From Lentzea jiangxiensis (GTDB lineage: Bacteria; Actinomycetota; Actinomycetes; Mycobacteriales; Pseudonocardiaceae), in NCBI RefSeq assembly GCF_900104175.1, contig NZ_FNIX01000008.1:62001-126000 (forward strand): DNA of 64,000 nt, read 5' to 3'. The position numbers and the translations under genes are program-made. Of the stretch, positions 53,405 through 61,873 are shown one piece after another (position 1 is the first letter of the stretch; every line of letters starts with the position of its first letter). The notes under the pieces are model-generated. The model was not told the origin of the DNA and did no database searches. It saw only the letters and a list, made by a program, of their open reading frames with translations.

Positions 53405-53938
53405 ATGATCTGCTGGGAACGGTGCGGGGAGTCCGGTTACGTCGGTGTTCTCAGCAGGAGCGAGATCGACGTTCTCCAGAGCTACGTCATCGGGTTGCTC
53501 ATCCTCGTCGAACACCGCACCGCCTCCCACACGGTGATCGCGGTGGTAGCGGGCCGTGAGGTGCGCGTGCCGGCCGCGGTGACCGAGGACCCGCGGATCC
53601 TGGCGATCCTCGAGAACGAGCTGGGGGAAGACGAGCCGGACTGGGTGCTCGCGGTGGGCGAGGAGCAGTGCCTGCTGAGTGCGCGAGGTTCGCTGCAGCT
53701 CATGTCGTCCACCTTGCCCGAGACCGGCGGCGTCGTGCGTCTGCGGTCCAGGGACGAGGCAGGTGCGTGGCTGCGCTCCATCCGGTTCTTCCTGTCGACG
53801 ATCGCCGTCGTGGCCGACTCGGAAGGAAGGGTGAAGGGGAAGGACGTGGCTCCCACCGTCACCTGGCTGTGCGAAGTCTCCGGCACCTTGCGTTCGGCTG
53901 TGGCACGCACCGTCATCGCGGCGCGACCCGCCTGCTGA
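53405..53938 (+). CDS. Hypothetical protein, about 177 aa
   Basis: ATG 53405 has GGAAGG seven bases upstream. The product has strong coding bias and a mixed alpha/beta composition: VLSRSEIDVLQSYVIGLLIL, then VIAVVAGREVRVPAAVTEDP, GEDEPDWVLAVGEEQCLLSA, and a C-terminal VTWLCEVSGTLRSAVARTV. No family recognised, no membrane helix or signal. The frame continues upstream to 53099 without the bias. Confidence 0.65.
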   Translation: MICWERCGESGYVGVLSRSEIDVLQSYVIGLLILVEHRTASHTVIAVVAGREVRVPAAVTEDPRILAILENELGEDEPDWVLAVGEEQCLLSARGSLQLMSSTLPETGGVVRLRSRDEAGAWLRSIRFFLSTIAVVADSEGRVKGKDVAPTVTWLCEVSGTLRSAVARTVIAARPAC

Positions 53939-54007
53939 CAACTCGACGACGTGCTCAGCACGGGCCGGGTGTGCGGTCAGCGTCGTCGAGCTGTGAGCCG
54001 GATGCGG

Positions 54008-54262
54008 TAGGTCCGCGACGGCCGTCACCTCGCCGCTGCCGGGTTCGATCCGGATGATCTCAGTGGACTCCCGCACCGCCGCCCGCACGGCTTCGCCGGT
54101 GCACTCGAGTTCGTCGATCTCCTCCACCGGCTTCCCGCCCCGCGTGACCTCCACGGTTCCGGTGACCCCGAAGGTGGCCGGATCCCGGAATGTCAGCCTC
54201 GCGGAGCCGTCGCTCGTGACGAGCCGTGTGCCGTCATGGCAAAGGCCCCGGCCGCGCCCAGT
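54008..54262 (-). pseudogene. Remnant of a glutaminyl-peptide cyclotransferase gene
   Basis: The minus-strand frame reads GLCHDGTRLVTSDGSARLTF and DPATFGVTGTVEVT, then IDELECTGEAVRAAVREST and IIRIEPGSGEVTAVADL. These are the mid-protein beta-propeller motifs of plant/bacterial-type glutamine cyclotransferases (the family has GWGLCHDG and NELE). Both ends are missing: no start before it and the frame past VADL leaves the family. It lies between an unknown gene and the TRIC gene. Confidence 0.7.
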
Positions 54263-54292
54263 GGCGCCGGCTTTCGCGCTTCACCGCGATTT

Positions 54293-54943
54293 CTACGGGG
54301 CTTTCAGCGCGCGCTGCTCGGGGAAGGTCCAGTTGAAGCGGATCGCGATCAGACGCAAGGCCGCGGTCACGACCACGCAGACAAGACCCGCGATCGGGAT
54401 CGGCGCGCCGAACTCGGCGAGCACCACGAGCATCCCCGCGCCGGCTCCGGCTGCTACGGCGTAGAGGGTGCCGACCTGGAGGAAGGAGATCGGCAGGCTC
54501 AGGATGACGTCGCGGAGCATCCCGCCGCCGATGGCGCCGATGACGCCCGCGACCACCGCGCCGGCCTCACCGGCGCCGAGGGACAGCGCTTTCGAGGCCC
54601 CGATGGCGCCGAACAGCCCCATGACGACCGCGTCGAGCCCGGTGATGAGCCAGTCCACCCGCGCGAGGACCGGTTGCAGCGCCATGCCGAGGACAGCGGA
54701 GGCGCCTGCCACCACCAGGTACCAGTTCTTCCAGAGCACGACGGGCGGTTGGTCGAGCACGATGTCGCGCAGCAGGCTGCCCCCGAGCGACACGGCGAGC
54801 CCGATCACGACGACGCCCAGCACGTCGATGCGGCGGTGCCGCTCCCCCGCCGCGAACAGGGCGCCCTGGAGGCCACCCAGTCCCGCGGCGAGGAGCTCTG
54901 TCCACAGCGGCACCTGGAACGGCATGACGGACACGCGGCTCAC
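54293..54943 (-). CDS. Trimeric intracellular cation channel (TRIC)/UPF0126 family protein
   Basis: 216 residues with seven membrane helices. The TRIC/YadS repeats show twice: VSLGGSLLRDIVLDQPPVVL and GGGMLRDVILSLPISFLQ, each with the conserved G-x-x-R-D motif, and ALEPV-like elements. Bacterial TRIC proteins are potassium-type channels. GTG start 54943; ATG 54925 is an alternative start at PFQVPLWTELL. Confidence 0.9.
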   Translation of the reverse strand: MSRVSVMPFQVPLWTELLAAGLGGLQGALFAAGERHRRIDVLGVVVIGLAVSLGGSLLRDIVLDQPPVVLWKNWYLVVAGASAVLGMALQPVLARVDWLITGLDAVVMGLFGAIGASKALSLGAGEAGAVVAGVIGAIGGGMLRDVILSLPISFLQVGTLYAVAAGAGAGMLVVLAEFGAPIPIAGLVCVVVTAALRLIAIRFNWTFPEQRALKAP

Positions 54944-54956
54944 ACTCCGGAACTCG

Positions 54957-54987
54957 GGGCCGGCTCGCGGGGAGCGCGAGCCGGCCC
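54957..54987 (-). terminator. Terminator of the alpha/beta hydrolase gene
   Basis: A perfect 13-bp stem (54957-54969 and 54975-54987) with a 5-base loop lies 20 bases after the stop codon of the gene above it. Confidence 0.65.
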
Positions 54988-55006
54988 GGGATGATGCAGC
55001 CGCCTG

Positions 55007-55708
55007 TCAGCCGATGGCGTTCTGCGCGGCGGTGACGATGACGTCGGCGACGGCGACGGCCTGCGTGGCGTACAGGGCGTGGCTCGCCGGGACCTCGGTG
55101 ATCTCCGCACCGATGCGCTTGGCCATGTGCTGCAGCATGGCCTGGTCGAACGCCTTGTCCTCGGTCGCGATGACGGCCCAGCTCGGCTTGTCGCGCCAGG
55201 CGGCGTTCTTCACCGGCGCCGAGAAGACCGCCATGTTGATCGGCACCTGCGAGTCGCGGAGGAACGCGGCGTCCTCGTCGCTGGTGTCCGCCGCGAAGCC
55301 GGCCTTGAACTTGTCGCGGTTGATGAAGCCGTAGCCGTCGTCCCCCACGTCGATGACGAAGTCCGGTGTCGGGGCGAACCCTTCGTACTGCTGGGCGGTC
55401 GTCTCGCCCGCGTCGGGCGCCAGCGCTGACACGTAGACCAGACCGGCGACCTTCGGGTGGACTCCGGCCTCGGTGATGACCGTGCCGCCCCAGGAGTGGC
55501 CGACGAGGATCGCCGGGCCGTCCTGCAGGTCGAGCACGCGCGTGGTCGCCGCGACGTCGTCCTCCAGCGAGGTGAGCGGGTTCTGCACGATCGCGACCCG
55601 GTAGCCCCGGGCGGTCAGCTCGTCGTACACACCCCGCCATCCCGAACCGTCGGCGAAAGCGCCGTGCACCAGCACGACGTTCTTGATCTCTTGACCGGTG
55701 CTGGTCAT
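55007..55708 (-). CDS. Alpha/beta hydrolase
   Basis: 233 residues. The oxyanion-hole strand is VVLVHGAFADGSGW, the nucleophile elbow is VGHSWGGTVI (Ser72), and the catalytic His lies in VPASHALYATQ. The overall form is that of short alpha/beta hydrolases (EstC-like) common in actinomycetes. Substrate unknown. A 27-base dyad at 55801-55827 upstream is related to the operator at the start of the GntR gene, so it may be controlled by that repressor. Confidence 0.9.
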   Translation of the reverse strand: MTSTGQEIKNVVLVHGAFADGSGWRGVYDELTARGYRVAIVQNPLTSLEDDVAATTRVLDLQDGPAILVGHSWGGTVITEAGVHPKVAGLVYVSALAPDAGETTAQQYEGFAPTPDFVIDVGDDGYGFINRDKFKAGFAADTSDEDAAFLRDSQVPINMAVFSAPVKNAAWRDKPSWAVIATEDKAFDQAMLQHMAKRIGAEITEVPASHALYATQAVAVADVIVTAAQNAIG

Positions 55709-55800
55709 GAGGCTTCCTTCCGTGTGCCGCGGCCGGTGTCACCGGAGCGGATCGAGTGGGTCGGCGGATCCGGCGACCAGGAGGCTGCCGTACTCACCGG

Positions 55801-55827
55801 ATGTAACTAATATATTGGATATTACAT
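55801..55827 (-). promoter_or_regulatory. Putative GntR operator upstream of the alpha/beta hydrolase gene
   Basis: Imperfect dyad with outer arms ATGTAA (55801-55806) and TTACAT (55822-55827). Its core AATATATTGGATAT (55809-55822) is identical, in opposite orientation, to the core of the site at 56891-56912. A+T-rich and unlike the surrounding G+C-rich DNA. Confidence 0.65.
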
Positions 55828-56279
55828 ATCGGCGCCAGCGTCGGTTGTTGGACGACCGATGGGGATGCGGACGCCAGTAGCGGTCAAGCGCGACCCTGAC
55901 CTGGCGTTTGACGAACAGATGCAGCAGAACACGCGCGGGAGCGCTGGGAGGTCAACCTCGACTCCAGGGCACTCAAGTGCCCGAGTCAGAGCACCTAGGT
56001 GCATCGACCGGCGGCTGCGCTTGCTCCTTGCTCACGTTCCGCTACGGACAGAAACGGCACCGACGTGACCGAGTCGAACGAGTGCCGCGAGCGGAGCGGG
56101 GACGGGAGGCGGGCCGCGCCGAGCACGGCCCGGTACGCCGCACTGGCGCAAGACCTTCTACGTGCCCGCGAGCACAAGTGAACCCACTGTCCCTTTCGGA
56201 CAACCTGGCGACACGCCGTCGCGAGCCGTCACCTCGACGAGGCGATGGCCAGGGAGGACCGGACAACAGGAGCTCGCGT
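55828..56279. other. Non-coding region between hydrolase and GntR genes
   Basis: Frames of about 60-120 codons occur but show no domain or codon bias. A GTG frame at 56064-56180 (38 codons) is too short to judge. The only structure seen is the inverted-repeat cluster at 55960-56002. Confidence 0.4.
55960..56002. repeat. Stem-loop and palindrome cluster
   Basis: A hairpin with stems GACTC (55960) and GAGTC (55983-55987), then GGGCACT (55967-55973) and AGTGCCC (55976-55982). It is followed by the palindrome GCACCTAGGTGC (55991-56002). The surrounding 55830-56279 shows no gene; the role of the repeat is unknown. Confidence 0.4.
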
Positions 56280-56909
56280 CTACAGCTCCTCGAGCAAGGT
56301 GCTCCAGTTCTCGTCCACCAGGCGGGCCGCCCACTGGCCGTCGAGCTGTTCACAGGCCTCGATGATCCGCTGGTGCTGCACCACGGAGTGGCGCGCGGCA
56401 GGCGAGGAGAAGCGCTGGTGCTCCACACGGCGCACGACGGGCGTGAAGCGATCGATCGTCGCCTCGATGGCCGAGTTGCCGCAGCGGCGCACCGCCACGG
56501 CGTGGAACTGGTCGTCCGCCGCCAGCGCCGCGACGGCGTCGTTCGCGTCGAGCGCCTCGGTGAACGCCTCGTTCGCCGCGCGCATCGCGGCCAGGTCGTC
56601 GGACGTCGTCTCCGGCGCGGCCAGGCGTGCGGCGAGCGAGTGCATCGCTTGGACGACGACGAGGGCGTCACGAACCGGTTGCGCGGTCAGCGCGGTCACC
56701 CTGGTGTAGCTGTGGGGCTTGCTCTCGACGAGACCCTCGTCGGCCAACTTGGCCAGCGCCTCCCTGACCGGAGTGCGGGACAGGCCGAGTTTGGCCGCCA
56801 GCTCCGCGTCCTTGATCGCGGCGCCCGGCTCCAGCTCACCACGCACGATCGCAGCCCGGATCTCTGCGGCCGCACGCTCCCCGAGCGACCCATATCCAAT
56901 ATATTGCAT
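56280..56909 (-). CDS. GntR-family regulator (FCD subfamily)
   Basis: 209 residues from ATG 56909 (TTG 56945 adds 12). Winged helix IRAAIVRGELEPGAAIKDAE then LAAKLGLSRTPVREALAKLA (recognition helix SRTPVREAL). The FCD all-helical domain carries the metal/ligand histidines in DDQFHAVAVRRCGN and HSVVQHQRIIEACEQ. The A+T-rich dyad at 56891-56912 covers its first codons and suggests autoregulation. Confidence 0.9.
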   Translation of the reverse strand: MQYIGYGSLGERAAAEIRAAIVRGELEPGAAIKDAELAAKLGLSRTPVREALAKLADEGLVESKPHSYTRVTALTAQPVRDALVVVQAMHSLAARLAAPETTSDDLAAMRAANEAFTEALDANDAVAALAADDQFHAVAVRRCGNSAIEATIDRFTPVVRRVEHQRFSSPAARHSVVQHQRIIEACEQLDGQWAARLVDENWSTLLEEL

Positions 56910-56912
56910 ATG
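56891..56912 (-). promoter_or_regulatory. Putative GntR autoregulatory operator
   Basis: A 22-base near-perfect palindrome: arms CATAT and ATATG, centre CAATATATTG, only one mismatched pair. It spans the first codons of the GntR gene (start at 56909). A binding site on the start codon would block both transcription and translation initiation. Confidence 0.65.
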
Positions 56913-57007
56913 GCCGAGCGTAGGACGGGCAGAACCGCTCTGCAACAGGAGTCACTTCACTCGGCAGTCCACCGCTGACCACAGCGCTCCTCCTCCACTC
57001 CGACGGT

Positions 57008-57832
57008 TCAGCAACGGCGGCCGCTGCCGATCAGGGTCGTGGCGTCGAGTTCTGCCATGCCTTCATCGCGCAGCGACGCGAGGTAGAACTCGCGCACGGC
57101 GTCCAACGCGTGGGCGGGCACCTTGGCCAGTGCTCCCCGGAACCCGGACCCGGCGATCACCAGCCACGCCACTTCAGGAGTCATCGTCAGCGCGAGCCGG
57201 TTCACCGCGACCTCGACGTCGACGAGTCCCCGTTCACGCAGCCAGGCCACGTAGCTGTCCACCTGGTTGATCCGCTCGACCGGCCGGGGCTCGCGGGACT
57301 GCGGCGGCGGAACACCCGTGGCCTCGGTGATCGCGCGGCGGAGGTGCCGGCCGGCCGCCAGCATCGCCCCGTCCCGCCAGATGGTGAGGACCGCCCGGCC
57401 ACCGGGGCGCGCCAGGCTGATCAGGTGCTCGGTTCCGGCCGCCATGTCGGGGAAGCAGGAGATGCCGAGTGCTGACTGCACCACGTCGTAGCCACCGGCG
57501 GTCCAGGAGGTCACGTCAGCCCGGTGGGCGCGGAGCTGGGGCAGGTCCTTCGACAGCCACCACAACTCGCCGATCATCGGCTCCGACAGGTCGACGGCGT
57601 CGACGAGGCCGCGGCGGCCGACGAGCCGGGCAGCCGGGATCGCCGAGGCTCCGGTTCCGCAACAGGCGTCGAGAACGCGCTCACCCGGCTGGAGGCACGC
57701 CATCGAGACCGCCACGGCCCCGATCGGTTCCCACAGGTGGCGTCCCAAGGCTGTGAAGTCCGCGGCAGCGGCGTCGAACGCTCCGCGGAGCTCGGTCCGT
57801 CCGGCACATCTCACGCTGTCCTCGCTGTTCAA
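57008..57832 (-). CDS. SAM-dependent methyltransferase (class I)
   Basis: 274 residues, TTG start. Motif I is RVLDACCGTGASAIPAA, followed by LVDAVDLSEPMI and a C-terminal helical extension. The AACF-type helix FTALGRHLWEPIGAVAV at the N-terminus and the C-terminal segment VNRLALTMTPEVAWLVIAGSG resemble the UbiE/COQ5-like and phospholipid N-methyltransferase groups. Substrate unknown. Confidence 0.82.
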   Translation of the reverse strand: MNSEDSVRCAGRTELRGAFDAAAADFTALGRHLWEPIGAVAVSMACLQPGERVLDACCGTGASAIPAARLVGRRGLVDAVDLSEPMIGELWWLSKDLPQLRAHRADVTSWTAGGYDVVQSALGISCFPDMAAGTEHLISLARPGGRAVLTIWRDGAMLAAGRHLRRAITEATGVPPPQSREPRPVERINQVDSYVAWLRERGLVDVEVAVNRLALTMTPEVAWLVIAGSGFRGALAKVPAHALDAVREFYLASLRDEGMAELDATTLIGSGRRC

Positions 57833-58117
57833 CTACATCGTTCCTGTGTAGACGGTGACTGCCGCGCGCTCCCCACGACGACGCGAAGCCGACCTTGCCC
57901 AGAGCCTCCGAACGGCGTTCTCCGCGGACATGCACATGCTCAGCGGCAGGTGCGAGGTGCACAAGCGCGCTGCACCCGGGTACCGCGATATTGGGGCCGC
58001 TCAGTGCAGTGGAAGCGACCGGCGAAGGGCCGGGCGGGCACCGAACAGGGCGCGAGAAGGGCCAATGCCCGAGGAACCGGCGCCCGGCGGTTGAGGCCGG
58101 GGGACATCGACCCCAGC

Positions 58118-58465
58118 ATGATCACCACCAGCGTGGCAGATCACGCGACCGACGACGAGGACGCCGACGTGAGCGAGTTCGAAGACCTGCTGCTCGATCT
58201 CGAGAGGATGCCGGCGGGATCCGGAGAAGCGATGGGCTTGCCCGAGCTGTTCGAGCTCAGGATGGCCGCCGCCACGGCCCACGAGCTCATGGCCGCGATC
58301 GACCGCGGCGACGCCCCGGCCGCCGGGTTCCACTCGGAACTCCTCGAACACCACGTGCACAACACACACGCACTGCGGTTCCACCTCCGCGAGAACACGT
58401 CCCTGCCGACCGGCGTCCCCGGTGTTCCACCAGCGTCGACGTGCACCGGAAGGGAACCGCACTGA
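58118..58465 (+). CDS. Hypothetical protein, 115 residues
   Basis: ATG 58118 with strong codon bias. Acidic N-terminal half (DEDADVSEFEDLLLDLERMP) then a helical segment EALMAAIDRGDA-like, ELLEHHVHNTHALRFHL. No family recognised. It is just upstream of the LuxR gene and may be its partner. Confidence 0.55.
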   Translation: MITTSVADHATDDEDADVSEFEDLLLDLERMPAGSGEAMGLPELFELRMAAATAHELMAAIDRGDAPAAGFHSELLEHHVHNTHALRFHLRENTSLPTGVPGVPPASTCTGREPH

Positions 58466-58635
58466 GCGCTCCAGGACACGGGTCCACGAGCTACAGTCTC
58501 GATTGGTGGCAGCTCTGACCTGCGTCTTCCTCGCGTTGACGCGCACGTTGACGCGACGTTGACAAGATGTCGACAGGGGCTTGGTTGTCTGGTTGCGCGG
58601 TGAAGCGCCGCAGCTGGACGAAAGGCCCCTCAACC

Positions 58636-59310
58636 GTGAGCATCTGCACCCTCCCCGAAACCCCCGTGTCCCGGACGTCCGACCGCGTCCAGGTCGCGGT
58701 GCACGTCCACGACCACGTGGTCGCGAGCGACCTGGTGCCACAGCTCGCCCTGTCGCCGGAACTCAAGATCACGGCCGGCGCCGACCGCGAGGTCGCGGAC
58801 GTGGCCCTCGTGTTCGCCGAACACGTCACGGACGCGCTGGTCGACGAGCTCGCCATGGTGTCGCACCGCGCTCTCAACCCGTCGCAGCGCACCGTGCTGG
58901 TGGCCGGTCCCCTGCGTGAACGCCACCTCGCACAGATCTTCGCCGCGGGCGTCGTGGCCATCCTTCCGAGGAAAGACATCACCGCGCGCCAGGTCGCCCA
59001 CGCACTCATCGCGACGTCCCACGGCCGCGCCGTCCTGCCGGAGAAGCTCACCCGGTGGCTCGCGGACGAGATCCGCTTCCTGCAGACCAACCTCCTCGTG
59101 ACCCAGGGCCTCGCCGCCGGCGGCCTCACCACACGAGAAGTCGAAGTGCTCAAGCTCATCGCCCAGGGTGACGACACCGCCCAGATCGCCCAGCAGCTCA
59201 ACTACTCCGAACGCACCATCAAGAAGATCATGCAAGAGATCATGAGCCGCCTGAAGCTCCGCAACCGGGCACACGCCGTCTCCTACGCCCTGCGAGTGGG
59301 CGCCATCTGA
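58636..59310 (+). CDS. LuxR-type transcriptional regulator with receiver-like N-terminus
   Basis: 224 residues from GTG 58636. Residues 1-130 look like a degenerate receiver domain (ALVFAEHV-like core, VLVAGPLRERHLAQIFAAG), without a clear phospho-Asp. The LuxR helix-turn-helix covers residues about 155-222: LTTREVEVLKLIAQGDDTAQ, then NYSERTIKKIMQEIMSRLKL. A short remnant of a similar C-terminus lies at 61498-61572. Confidence 0.88.
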   Translation: MSICTLPETPVSRTSDRVQVAVHVHDHVVASDLVPQLALSPELKITAGADREVADVALVFAEHVTDALVDELAMVSHRALNPSQRTVLVAGPLRERHLAQIFAAGVVAILPRKDITARQVAHALIATSHGRAVLPEKLTRWLADEIRFLQTNLLVTQGLAAGGLTTREVEVLKLIAQGDDTAQIAQQLNYSERTIKKIMQEIMSRLKLRNRAHAVSYALRVGAI

Positions 59311-59436
59311 CAGCCGGTGTCACACGGCGGTGATCGCCGCCTGTGCCGCACCCCGCCGTGCCTGCACCAGGTGCCTTGACCTGGATCGGCCGTACAACCG
59401 CGACGAGCCGTCGTGATGAGACAGATGAGGAACGAG

Positions 59437-60858
59437 ATGGACGCCCGCAAGACCGTGCTCAACGCCGGGGACTACCTGTTCGGCCAGTCCCTGGTCTCCC
59501 CCAACGGGGCGTACGCCCTGGAACACCGCACCGACGGAACTCTGGTGTTGCGGGACAACCGCGCTTCCCGGGACCTCTGGCAGATCGGCGGGCCCCAGTC
59601 GGAGGGGGCATGGCTGTACCTCCTGACCGAAGGGCTCCTGGTGCTCCGGACCCTCGCCGGAGTTCCCGTGTGGTCGTCGGGGCGGATCGACCGCAGGGTG
59701 ACCGCGGCACTGGTCCGGGACGACGGACGCCTGGTCCTCGTCGACGCCGACGGCGACCAGCGCTGGAGCAGGGACCCGGTGGACGCGGCGCTCGCTGCCT
59801 GCTCCCCGCCGGCGCGTGGTGACCGCCTGAGCAGGGGCGAGGTGCTGGTTGGTTCGATCGCGTCGCCGAACGGGCGGTACGCGCTGTCCCAGACCCCCGA
59901 CGGCAGGTGCGAGCTCCACACGACCCCCGAGACGCCCGGCGGGCGCCGCTCTGTGTGGTCGCGCTGGGTGGGGGCCCCGGGAGCTGTGCTCTCGCTCGGG
60001 CAGGACGGTGTGCTGCGCGCCGGTTCCGACTCCACGGTCCTGCAGAGGTGGACGGGCCGCATGCGGTTGGACGCGTCATCCGTCGTGGTGGCCGAAGTGG
60101 TCGTGCGGGACATCGGCGACGTGGTGCTGCTGCGCGACGACGGCACGGAGATCGACGTCACCGGGACCGCCGCCGAGGAGGCCCGGCTGGCCGAGATCGA
60201 CCGCGAGTTCGCCCAGAGGGAGGCCGAGGAAGAGGCCAAGCCCGTGCGCCCCTCAGGCAGCGGGATGGCGACGGACTGGTTCGACTCCCTGGAGCTCTCC
60301 GACTTCTTCACGATCACGTGGGTGCAGGGGATCGACGGCCGGGAGGCACTGTCACGGCTGGGAGCCGACTCGGAAGCGATCACACCGATGACCTACGACG
60401 AAGCCGTCTCCGCCGCCTACCCGGAAGACGACGAGAAGGGGAGCAGCGCTTTCGCGGTGCCCGTGGGCGGCTGGGTCGCGGTGATCGAGCCGAACGGGTT
60501 CCAGGGCGTGTACCAGGCACCCGGGATGTCGGCGGGAACGCAAGCCATCGTCTACCACGAGGGCATGGACGGCACTCACCTCGCGTGGCACCGGAACGGC
60601 GAGCCGCTTGCCGTGTACTCCGAGGACGACTACTTCGAACTGGCCGACGGCGAGCCCGCTCCCGAGGGCATGGACCGAAGTGCTTTCGCGCCCTTCATGG
60701 CACGGATCGGACTGGGCGTGTACCGCGAGGAGGACGAGGACGAAAGCGACTTCCTCCCTCCTGCCCTGGAGATCGCCTGTCTCGCCGCCGGCGTCGTGCC
60801 GGAGCCGGAGCACTTCGCGGGAACGCGGCTGGGCGCCGTCTCGCCCGCATGGGGCTGA
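59437..60858 (+). CDS. Bulb-lectin-repeat protein fused to a DUF6461 domain
   Basis: 473 residues from ATG 59437 (AGGAAC seven bases upstream; earlier starts 59413-59425 add up to eight residues). Two mannose-lectin-type repeats: GDYLFGQSLVSPNGAYALEH then TLVLRDN near residues 12-80, and GEVLVGSIASPNGRYALSQ near 135-230. The C-terminal half (from about 290: SLELSDFFTITWVQGIDGRE, then SRLGADSEAIT) matches DUF6461. No signal peptide. Sugar binding and intracellular role are inference. Confidence 0.75.
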   Translation: MDARKTVLNAGDYLFGQSLVSPNGAYALEHRTDGTLVLRDNRASRDLWQIGGPQSEGAWLYLLTEGLLVLRTLAGVPVWSSGRIDRRVTAALVRDDGRLVLVDADGDQRWSRDPVDAALAACSPPARGDRLSRGEVLVGSIASPNGRYALSQTPDGRCELHTTPETPGGRRSVWSRWVGAPGAVLSLGQDGVLRAGSDSTVLQRWTGRMRLDASSVVVAEVVVRDIGDVVLLRDDGTEIDVTGTAAEEARLAEIDREFAQREAEEEAKPVRPSGSGMATDWFDSLELSDFFTITWVQGIDGREALSRLGADSEAITPMTYDEAVSAAYPEDDEKGSSAFAVPVGGWVAVIEPNGFQGVYQAPGMSAGTQAIVYHEGMDGTHLAWHRNGEPLAVYSEDDYFELADGEPAPEGMDRSAFAPFMARIGLGVYREEDEDESDFLPPALEIACLAAGVVPEPEHFAGTRLGAVSPAWG

Positions 60859-60865
60859 GCGCGCC

Positions 60866-61450
60866 GTGAGTCAGCCAAGTCCTCCAGGACAGTCCATCGC
60901 GGATGACATCCCAAGTGGACACCGCACGAACTTCAAGACGCACGCCGTCGACTACGCACTCTCGATGGCGTGGCCCGCGCGCCAGACCGGCACGTCCATC
61001 GTCCTTCCGCTACCCGTCGGGTGGATCGGGATCACCACGACGGCGGAGGTCGGTCGTGCCGCCTGCGCACACCCCGTGCTGAGTGACTCGTGCGGTCCTG
61101 TTCTCGTGGTTCCCGGTGTGCCGGTTCACTGGGTCTTCCTGGCCGAGGCGGGATCCGAACCCCTGGCGGTGTCGCTCGCACCACCCGGTGTGGGCTTGTT
61201 GCGTGCTCCGCACGAGATGCTGCTGCCACCGAGCGAAACCGAATCCGGCCGAGTTCGATGGGCCAACCCGCCCAGGACGAACCAGCGTTGGCTTCCCACC
61301 TCCACGAGCGTGCTCACGGCGATCCACGAGGTCCATCGGCGACGAGGGCGCTTCCCGAATGGACGAGTCCCGCCCAGCGCAGGAAGTGCCGGGTCAGCTG
61401 CGACATCCGCTGAACGCCTGGGTCAGCGGCCAGTCGTGACCTTCTCCTGA
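60866..61450 (+). CDS. Primase/polymerase-like N-terminal domain protein (tentative)
   Basis: 194 residues from GTG 60866, seven bases after the lectin gene stop. Segments HAVDYALSMAWPARQTG, VLPLPVGWIGITTTAEVGRA, GVPVHWVFLAEAG, PHEMLLPPSETESGRVRW and NQRWLPTSTSVLTAIHE resemble actinobacterial proteins annotated as bifunctional DNA primase/polymerase-like. No helicase or zinc domain is present. The assignment is by impression and could be wrong; the gene itself is well supported by bias and position. Confidence 0.6.
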   Translation: MSQPSPPGQSIADDIPSGHRTNFKTHAVDYALSMAWPARQTGTSIVLPLPVGWIGITTTAEVGRAACAHPVLSDSCGPVLVVPGVPVHWVFLAEAGSEPLAVSLAPPGVGLLRAPHEMLLPPSETESGRVRWANPPRTNQRWLPTSTSVLTAIHEVHRRRGRFPNGRVPPSAGSAGSAATSAERLGQRPVVTFS

Positions 61451-61497
61451 GGAAGTGTCAAGAGTTCCTGCGTCATCACGGGTCCAGGAAACTCCTC

Positions 61498-61572
61498 CTG
61501 CCGCTCACCCGGCTGGACCTCCTCGACCGGGCGCACGCCGTCGCCTACGCGACCCGGACGGGTGGTCTGACG
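61498..61572 (+). pseudogene. Remnant of a LuxR-type HTH C-terminus
   Basis: The plus frame reads TRLDLLDRAHAVAYATRTGG, close to the C-terminal recognition end of the 58636 regulator (SRLKLRNRAHAVSYALRVGA). No start or N-terminal domain remains. Confidence 0.55.
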
Positions 61573-61635
61573 GACGGTCACACGGGCACCGCGTACTGCA
61601 CCCCGATGCCACGAACCATGTGCAGGTGACGCGGA

Positions 61636-61839
61636 ATCGCGCCGGGTGAGTTCGAGCCGCTTCCCACGGAAACCGCGCAGCCCGTTCGAGCGGGCCGACT
61701 CGTAACGGTCCGGCGTTGATGGCACCGTCCCCGGTCGTGCCGATGTGGACGTTCGCCTCAGCGACGCGTTCATGCGTGCGACCAGGTTCTCCGCCGAGAA
61801 GGGTTCGGCCACGTAGTCGTCAGCGCCGGCGTCACGCAC
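61636..61839 (-). pseudogene. Remnant of an OmpR-type response regulator
   Basis: The frame starts VRDAGADDYVAEPFSAENLV and continues ARMNASLRRTSTSARP, the end of a receiver domain (conserved Lys-Pro replaced by Glu-Pro). After a linker it reaches GFRGKRLELTRRD, the start of an OmpR-type winged helix, and then loses resemblance. Fragment only; the first two thirds of the receiver is missing. Confidence 0.6.
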
Positions 61840-61842
61840 ACG

Positions 61843-61872
61843 TGAGGCGCCCGTGCCGGCACGGGCGCCTCA
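61843..61872 (-). terminator. Terminator of the amidohydrolase gene
   Basis: A perfect 30-base palindrome (two 15-base arms, TGAGGCGCCCGTGCC then its complement) ends one base from the gene's stop codon. Confidence 0.75.
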
Positions 61873-61873
61873 G

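Noticed and set aside
55960..56002. Possible tRNA or att site
   Set aside because: The fold shows stems but no tRNA cloverleaf, anticodon or CCA pattern, and no integrase gene is near.
57524..58117. Plus-strand frame before the 115-residue protein
   Set aside because: It is antisense to the methyltransferase; bias and homology support only the part from 58118.
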